Shown here: one piece after another, positions 26,301-35,300 of the stretch
How the letters are laid out: every line of letters begins with the position of its first letter
How positions within the stretch are numbered: the stretch's first letter is position 1
Assembly (NCBI RefSeq): GCF_041381155.1
Contig: NC_091149.1
Span: forward strand, 8,386,609-8,450,608
From: Argopecten irradians
Lineage: Eukaryota; Mollusca; Bivalvia; Pectinida; Pectinidae
DNA: 64,000 nt
Direction: 5' to 3'
Made by a program: the position numbers and the translations under genes
The notes under the pieces: generated by a model
What the model saw: only the letters and a program-made list of their open reading frames with translations
Databases searched by the model: none
What the model was told of the DNA's origin: nothing

Positions 26301-29300
26301 GAAAATAAGCTTATTATAAAGTGTCCTTTATAGGAGCTAGGTATGTCTATATCTATAACTGATTGGAAAATAAGCTTATTATAAAGTGTCCTTTATAGGA
26401 GCTAGGTATGTCTAAAATCTATAACTGATTGGAAAATAAGCTTATTATAAAGTGTCCTTTATAGGAGCTAGGTATGTCTAAATCTATAACTGATTGGAAA
26501 ATAAGCTTATTATAAAGTGTCCTTTATAGGAGCTAGGTATGTCTAAATCTATAACTGATTGGAAAATAAGCTTATTATAAAGTGTCCTTTATAGGAGCTA
26601 GGTATGTCTAAATCTATAACTGATTGGAAAATAAGCTTATTATAAAGTGTCCTTTATAGGAGCTAGGTATGTCTAAATCTATAACTGATTGGAAAATAAG
26701 CTTATTATAAAGTGTCCTTTATAGGAGCTAGGTATGTCTAAATCTATAACTGATTGGAAAATAAGCTTATTATAAAGTGTCCTTTATAGGAGCTAGGTAT
26801 GTCTAAATCTATAACTGATTGGAAAATAAGCTTATTATAAAGTGTCCTTTATAGGAGCTAGGTATGTCTAAATCTATAACTGATTGGAAAATAAGCTTAT
26901 TATAAAGTGTCCTTTATAGGAGCTAGGTATGTCAAAATCTATAACTGATTGGAAAATAAGCTTATTATAAAGTGTCCTTTATAGGAGCTAGGTATGTCTA
27001 AATCTATAACTGATTGGAAAATAAGCTTATTATAAAGTGTCCTTTATAGGAGCTAGGTATGTCTAAATCTATAACTGATTGGAAAATAAGCTTATTATAA
27101 AGTGTCCTTTATAGAGCTAGGTATGTCTAAATCTATAACTGATTGGAAAATAAGTATTATAAAGTGTCCTTTATAGAGCTAGGTATGTCTAAATCTATAA
27201 CTGATTGGAAAATAAGCTTATTATAAAGTGTCCTTTATAGGAGCTAGGTATGTCTAAATCTATAACTGATTGGAAAATAAGCTTATTATAAAGTGTCCTT
27301 TATAGGAGCTAGGTATGTCTAAATCTATAACTGATTGGAAAATAAGCTTATTATAAAGTGTCCTTTATAGGAGCTAGGTATGTCTAAATCTATAACTGAT
27401 TGGAAAATAAGCTTATTATAAAGTGTCCTTTATAGGAGCTAGGTATGTCTAAATCTATAACTGATTGGAAAATAAGCTTATTATAAAGTGTCCTTTATAG
27501 GAGCTAGGTATGTCTAAATCTATAACTGATTGGAAAATAAGCTTATTATAAAGTGTCCTTTATATGAGCTAGGTATGTCTAAATCTATAACTGATTGGAA
27601 AATAAGCTTATTATAAAGTGTCCTTTATAGGAGCTAGGTATGTCTAAATCTATAACTGATTGGAAAATAAGCTTATTATAAAGTGTCCTTTATAGGAGCT
27701 AGGTATGTCTAAATCTATAACTGATTGGAAAATAAGATTATTATAAAGTGTCCTTTATAGGAGCTAGGTATGTCTATATCTATAACTGATTGGAAAATAA
27801 GCTTATTATAATTAAAATAGAAAATAATCCTCCAACTGAACAGAAAGTAAAATTTAAATCTAACTGAATACAAAATAAAGTTATAATGTTGATGTACATA
27901 TACATCCTTCCTATCTGATGGTAATAAACTGCTGTCCCTAGATCACAGTCCTTCCTGTATATGACTTGGTCACTCGGCCTGTAGACAGACAATGTTGGTG
28001 AATATAAGTCCTTATTGTTACCACATCAATAAGCCAAAATTATCAAATAACTACCAAAATAGATAATATAAATAATATTCTAATAAGCTTAAAGGCCAGA
28101 GTTCTGTCCTTACTGATCAAAATTAAGACTTGCTCTTACTACCTCAATAAGCTTTTAACAATCAAATGACTACCAAACAAAATAAGCTTATAATAAGCAA
28201 GACTCATCAGATTGGTTTTTGAGAATAACTCCAAAGAGGTCAGAAAATAGGCCCTCTTACTTGTGGAAACAAACTGAAAATAAGCTGATATTTCAATATT
28301 CATCACCTGATTTTATTGTGCTGTAAACCTGATATGATCATGAGATGTAGATTTCATATATATATATAGGTAAGGATTGGTACTGATGTTAAAGATAGAC
28401 ATATGTTGTGTGTGATATATTCATGTATATTCCAATCACACCTGTATACATGGTACCAATGTGTTGTACCTACATATAAACAATACCTATGGTTTGTTTT
28501 AGGGTTTAAGGCTATATGAACTATAAACTTTATTGACTTTATGATACATGAAGTCAAACCTAACTTAAGGACCACTTCTGTATAAAGACCACCTGTGTAA
28601 TAAGACATACCATTTCCTCAGGGTTCCAAATGGTCAATTTGTCCTTGGTATAAATGTCACTTTATTATAGACCTTGTTTTCTTGCTCCCTTTGGTGGTCC
28701 TTATAGATGTAGTTTGACAACAGGTAACATACAGGTGAGTTTATGTATCAGATGACTTAAGGAGGTATGTTACCTTACACAAACACAGATATCTATATCT
28801 ACAATGTATGTTACCTATGATATAATCTATTTACTTTAAATTTTTATTACCAGTGGTTATTTTTAGAATTAATGCTATATAATATAACAATTACAATATC
28901 AGCTGTTACTTACTTGTAGTGCTGGTATCAGTTGCTCAAGTGTTAAAGTTTCAACCATATTTTGATATACATTACAAATACTATTTAAGGCAAAGGAATT
29001 TACAGTACTGTAATTCAATTAGTACTACATTCTCGTTTTAACTTCTAACATTTATTATGAATGTTATTAAGCATGATTTCATTATGAACCTATTATATGT
29101 ATTCAGATCGCTAATTATAATATGCAAATGAAGTTATCATCACTAAGTATAATATGCAAATGAAGTTACTAATTATAATAATATGCAAAAGAAGAAGTTA
29201 TCAGATAACTCATTATATATGCAAATGAAGTTATCAGATCACCAATTATAATATGTAAATGAAGTTATCAGATCACTATATACATGTATATATACAATTA

Positions 29301-32300
29301 TAATAATATGCAAAAGAAGTTATCAGATAACTCATTATAATATGCAAATGAAGTTATCAGATAACTCATTATAATATGCAAATGAAGTTATCAGATCACC
29401 AATTATAATATGTAAATAAAGTTATCAGATCACTATATATATATAAATGTAATACAGTATGTAACTTAAGTTATCATATCATTAATGATATGTAACTAAA
29501 GTTATCAGATCACTAATTATCATATATAAATGAATTTATCAGAACACTAATTATAATATATGCAAATGACGTTATCAGTTCAACTTTTCCATTAGTTTTA
29601 TTATCGTCCACCTGTTGTCCAGATAGACTGATTATACACAGGATTGATAGGAAAAAGGTTCTGTCTGCTTTTCTCATGGTCCCCTATATATACGTCTAGA
29701 TCTGTAGCAGTATATATACAGGTAACAGTTCATCATATACGGTACATAACCTCGGACAACAACTGTAGGTTGTTATTGTGTGCAAAGATGTTTCATACGT
29801 TTTCAATGGTTAAATGTACTGTTTATGAGAAGAAGAAGAAAAAAGATATATCTTAATACTCGCAGTGGGATTTTCCATTTTCACTGGTATTAATTTTATT
29901 TAAAGCAATGAATGAGTTATAGCACTTTGCCTTTCTATTGTGACATCCTTCAGATGGTAGTATTCTAAGGGTCTGCATGTATATATTTTCTTAGATTCCT
30001 GAAGTCAGAGAAAATCGGTTTAGAATAAATTTGGCGTACTTTGTACTTTCTTTATGATTTATTGGTGTATGCTGCCATGCATGTATGATGACAATGTATC
30101 CCCTACAAATGTGTGTTTATGATATTGATAGATACTACATGTATAATAAACAACAAAAAAACTTCTATCTTATCAAATGTGATAAGATTTAGCCCTTTTA
30201 GACATTGAATGAGGAAGATAAGTGGGTATATCAATTCACCATTATTTACATCAATGGACTATTAATGCGTCTTCAGGGGTCAACGGGTTAAACTATTATT
30301 AATTTGGTCAAATATGGTATCCATCAACGTCATTGTACTGGACAGACTATGTGTGATATCCCTACACGTGTACGGAAGTCTCGTGAGGCCGTCAGAGGGC
30401 GAGTTCCGTAACTTGACCCATGTACACTGATTGTCTACTAATCACCTCATTATGACCTACCTCTGAACTTCCATGTTTACGAGGTGAACGACACATGATC
30501 TAGTGTTCGTCTTTAATCATGATGAACTTATAAAAATCTCGATTGACTTGTTCTGAAAAGTTTCTGTTTATCTTTATTCTTACCCTTGACTGTTGCCCAA
30601 TTAATAAAACACCATCAGGCCTTAAAAAAAAGAGAGAAAAAAAATCAGATTTAGCTTTATTGCAAGTGATATGGAGCTTTAAGTTGGACTTTCTTAATTT
30701 ACTTATTCAAACCGATTTATTTAATGTTTGCTGAGCTCAGTAATCATGTAAAACTATATAAATCGTACTTTCTGAATTTCCTTATTCAAACTTTTATTTT
30801 GTTTGCTGAGCTCAGTATTTGTGTGATATTATTATAGTGACATTGGTTTAGACATATGTCTATTTGCTGTAGATCTGTATATAGTGTTGAATGTTTGTGT
30901 TGTATATTTACAGTAAGATTATATATATTACAAAGTCACGTTTACATAAATGTTGTGCATGTGATGGACAGTGAAATCCGTGCAGCTGTACATGTGATTG
31001 ATACCTAGTAATATCATTTCATTTTACAGCCATAGGCCACAGATACCTATGTATACGCTATTCATTTTACTTGTGAATATCAATTTGTACGTGAAGTTTC
31101 GTTTTCTTACACACTAGCAAATCTAGTTCCGCTAGCCCTCTCCTTAATAAACAAACATAGTTTCCTGATAAAGATATTTTAAACTGTGAGAGAAAAGAAT
31201 CACATCACATTAACAACTGGTGTCATTCTTTATGTTTATGCTGCCGTTTGGCAAACAACTTTTTCTAGAAGATAAAGATATGTAAAGGTGTTTTTTTTCT
31301 GAATTACTTACGCTATGATGGAAATGTCACTTCACTACTGCTAGTCATTCTACCTGTTGTAATTTGGTAAATCGCTTTTTCTGGCAGATGATTTTCCTTA
31401 TTTACCCACATTTGCTATTTATATTCCAGTACTCCATGAACACTTCACTACATTAAGTACTGGTAGTATTTCTTGCTATATCTATTCCGTCTTTGCACAT
31501 TACACAGTTAGCTCCCTTGCGGGTAGGTATTGATTGTTACGTCATTATTTTGTGAGCGCAATTCACGTCGTTTTCTCCGAAAAGTATGACGTTACGCTCA
31601 CAAACACATGACGTAACAATCGATACCTACCCGCAAGGGCAGATAACTCTGTAATATGCAAATACAGAATTTGGTAACTCGCTTTTTCTAGCAAATGATT
31701 TTCCTTATTTACCCCTTTTGCTATACATATTGCAGTACTCCATGAGAGGGAAAAAGGCACAACCGGTAAACAATGACTGTTGATCATGTTGTTTGTGTTG
31801 TTCATAACATTCACAGAATATGTTGAGAAACACCTTACACGAGTTATGTGGTGAAGTCTAATGTCTACACTGTTGCATAATACCTTTAAACCCAAACTCC
31901 TCGAATCCAGATCCAACAATGATTGAACAAAATGCAGTGTGTATTGATGTAACATTCTTGATCGTTATGAAAGATATTAAATTCAATATTCTATATTTCA
32001 AATTACCATATAGCTATAAAGTTATTCATTAACATAATATTAAAGCTATAACAATAAATAATTTGTCAATTTTCATTGATTATACCATTAAATGTTAATT
32101 TCTGTATGCATGTTATTTTCCTTGCTCATGAATATTCATGATTATGGTAATTAATTAAGGCATTTTGATTGCACCAGTTGCTGAAGTTCACATGGTTGGT
32201 AATCATGCCTGTAACGAATATCATTACAATAATGATATGTATACATAAGTATATAATGTTATATAATACACTTGGCCTATATAGAGTTCTCTATAATCAA

Positions 32301-35300
32301 TACGCGTGGTTGCATTTGTATGAAAAATTGTAAAACAACGTAATACAACTTATTTATATTATCATCATTGTAATAATAATAATAGACTTTATTTAAACTT
32401 GATTACATGTTGAATTTAGCAGCTCATCTTACACACATAGCCAAGAAAAATATGAAATATACAATATATACAATCATGCATCATGGAATTAAAATTTCTG
32501 TTTAGATATTTTTTCTAAGTAGATTATAGTTTTGCCTATTGTTATATTAACATTCTATGTGACTTTTACTTGTATCACATAAGCTATCATATGCATTTTG
32601 ATACTTACTAATGCATTCCTTGTGGAAAGGAAATTGCATGTAGCTACTAGAATTTCTGTCTTTATCCTGCAAAATTGAGTAAAAGTATAAATGATACATG
32701 AGAAACAAATAGGGAAGCGAATTATTTAAAGAAGGAATGGAAAAAAAATTATATCTAACATGAAAATTCACTATTTAAATATACAATAGATAGGTATTAA
32801 ACCTAAGAAAGCATAGACAATAGCAGACGCAGTACACCTCGAACTGTTCAGCTATCTGCGTTGCTGGGCTGTACGATTTCCTGGTGTTTAGACACACACC
32901 CTTACAACTACTTGAAACAAAACTTCCTGTAAACGATGTCAGAGATCTACATTCTTCCTCATTTATCTAAAAGTTTTCTTATTTTCTTTGTTTTCTTCAT
33001 GGGTATCCCATACCTTTATTCTGCTGTTAATTTCATCCGCTTGATTTCCCAAAAAAATACGTTCGTAAGATCGTAAGATAAAATTCACTAAAGTAGAAAT
33101 GAAAAAATGACTGTGATTCCTAGACTGAAAGTGTGTACATCGTGTAAGAATGTCTGATTTCAGAAGAAGGTAAAACTGAATCATTAGTGATTTCAATGGA
33201 TAGCAATCATCCAATAGTGTCTTTTTAACTACCTGTTAGCTTGTAACATAGATTGATTTTACGGATTAGCTTCGGATTGACAATCCGTCTTGTTAATTTT
33301 CCTTTTAAAAGCCCATGCAGACTTTACTTTTATCAGCAAAACCATTTATAAATCTTAAATGTCATGCAGCTGTTAAGGACTGCTGTGCAGATTAATACTT
33401 TCTTTCCTGTTCAATGAGCTTGTTTTAAGTCAGGTACTACAAGCAGTCATCATGAGATATATTCTCGTTAAGAGTGCAGTACAATAAATAACTCACGTGA
33501 CATGTATTCCCATGCAACCCTACAATGTGTTTAATATCAAGTCACTGCCACTTTTCCCTACAGGTGTACAGATGACCACGCTGATAATATTAACATAATT
33601 TGTCTGGCTTTGCCGAATCAGAAACTTTTTTCTAATGAAAAAAAAATTATCTGCATTTATTTTAGTTCCAAAAAATACAGAACTCATAGGTACTATATTA
33701 AAGATACTGCATCAAAGAACCCGCTAACATAAATGGTGATGCAAATGTTTTCGATACCTGGCATATCATTCAAATGTAACCACTGTTTGACAAAAACTCC
33801 TTTAATAAAGTTTTTTATGGCATTGTGAAATACAAAAACATAAACATTGTAGTACTTAGCCCTGTTTGTTTGACTATGTGAGGATGCTGTGACTGATCAA
33901 ACACAGTTGAATACATATCAAAGTGGAAATCAAATGTTAAAAAATCAATAGAATACCGCGGGACTGGCATAAACAACAGTATATACGAGTATGACTAACG
34001 TTAGGCTCAGTGACAGTATTTATAGATCCGCATAAAACCTGTGTAGGATGTGTTGGTACATATTGTTTGTCGACGCCCTGCAACCTCTGATTTCCACCAC
34101 ATATAGTAAAACCTGTCTTAGCGACCACACAACCTCTGATTTCCACATCATATTATACCTCTGATTTCCACAACATATTATACCTCTAGTTTCCACAACA
34201 TATAGTAAAATCTGCGTTAACGACCACTCAAACCTCTGGTTTCCACAACATATTGTAAAACCTTCATTAGCGACCACCTCTTAAACGGTTCCCTGGCAGT
34301 GAATAATATCCAAGCCTATTTCCCGCTGTCTGTCTCTTGAGTGGTCTTTTTGCAGACTTTATTATCTATTCACCTGACCTACATAACTTACTAGCCTAAC
34401 ATTAAAAACCTCTAGTTTTTCATACCTGAATATTTTTGACAAGTATCCCCCCATACTTCTTGTTTTTATTATCTCCCATACTTATTAGATTCCAGCGTTT
34501 TTGCTCATATATTGGCTGTATGGCTCATATCTAACGATATCGCCCATCCCGATTTACCATTTTGATACCAATTGTTTATGGTTATCTTTTTCATGTTTAA
34601 TCAACGTTTTGGTCCCTACATTTGAGAATTTCCAGTCTGCGACCTCGCTAATACAACGTGAAAGTATAGTTTATAAACTTAATCTGATTGTGTTAAACAC
34701 TTTATCATTTTCATCAATTAACTTATCCTGATACTTTATAAAACATCATGAGTAAGCAGCTTTAATTAAATCGCGATAGTATGATGTAATCTACAATGAT
34801 TCAAAACAGGCTATAGTATTAGACATTAAGGTATTAGGAACTGAAGAATAGTGTACGGGGGAGGACCACCTCTTATCGGTACGTTTTGTATTGTAAGCTA
34901 TGCGACTTATAGACAGGGTGTGGTATTGGGCAGTACCGGTACTAAATAGTGTAAGCTTTGCGACTTTCAGACAGGGTGTGGTGTTGGACAATACTGGTAC
35001 TAGATACAGGGTGTGGTGTTGGACAATACTGGTACTAGATAGTGTAATGGTCTGCAGGGAAGGGACACTTCTTATCAATACGTATAAATAAAAGTGTAAG
35101 GGTGTCCGGACGTTGTGGTTAGGAACAGCATGGTGACGGTAAACGTTTGTGATAAATGTCTCGTGACTGTGTCTATCAGGCGTTAAGAGTTGCGTTATCT
35201 AGAACACATTAAAATATGATGGAAAGGAAAAGCTACATCAGCAGTATTTCTAAACGACAACCCGTGTACTATAATCGTTAATTTATGACTGGATTTGCTG

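Noticed and set aside
24961-27811. CRISPR-like array
   Set aside because: The 65-bp units abut with no variable spacers; it is a satellite in an animal intron.
31563-31955. 130-codon minus-strand open frame
   Set aside because: It runs through the arms of the foldback hairpin and one of the direct repeats, and has no domain; the frame is incidental.
34020-35078. Minus-strand open frames with repeated peptides
   Set aside because: They are translations of tandem phrases (ACCTCTGATTTCCAC and ACAGGGTGTGGTG types).
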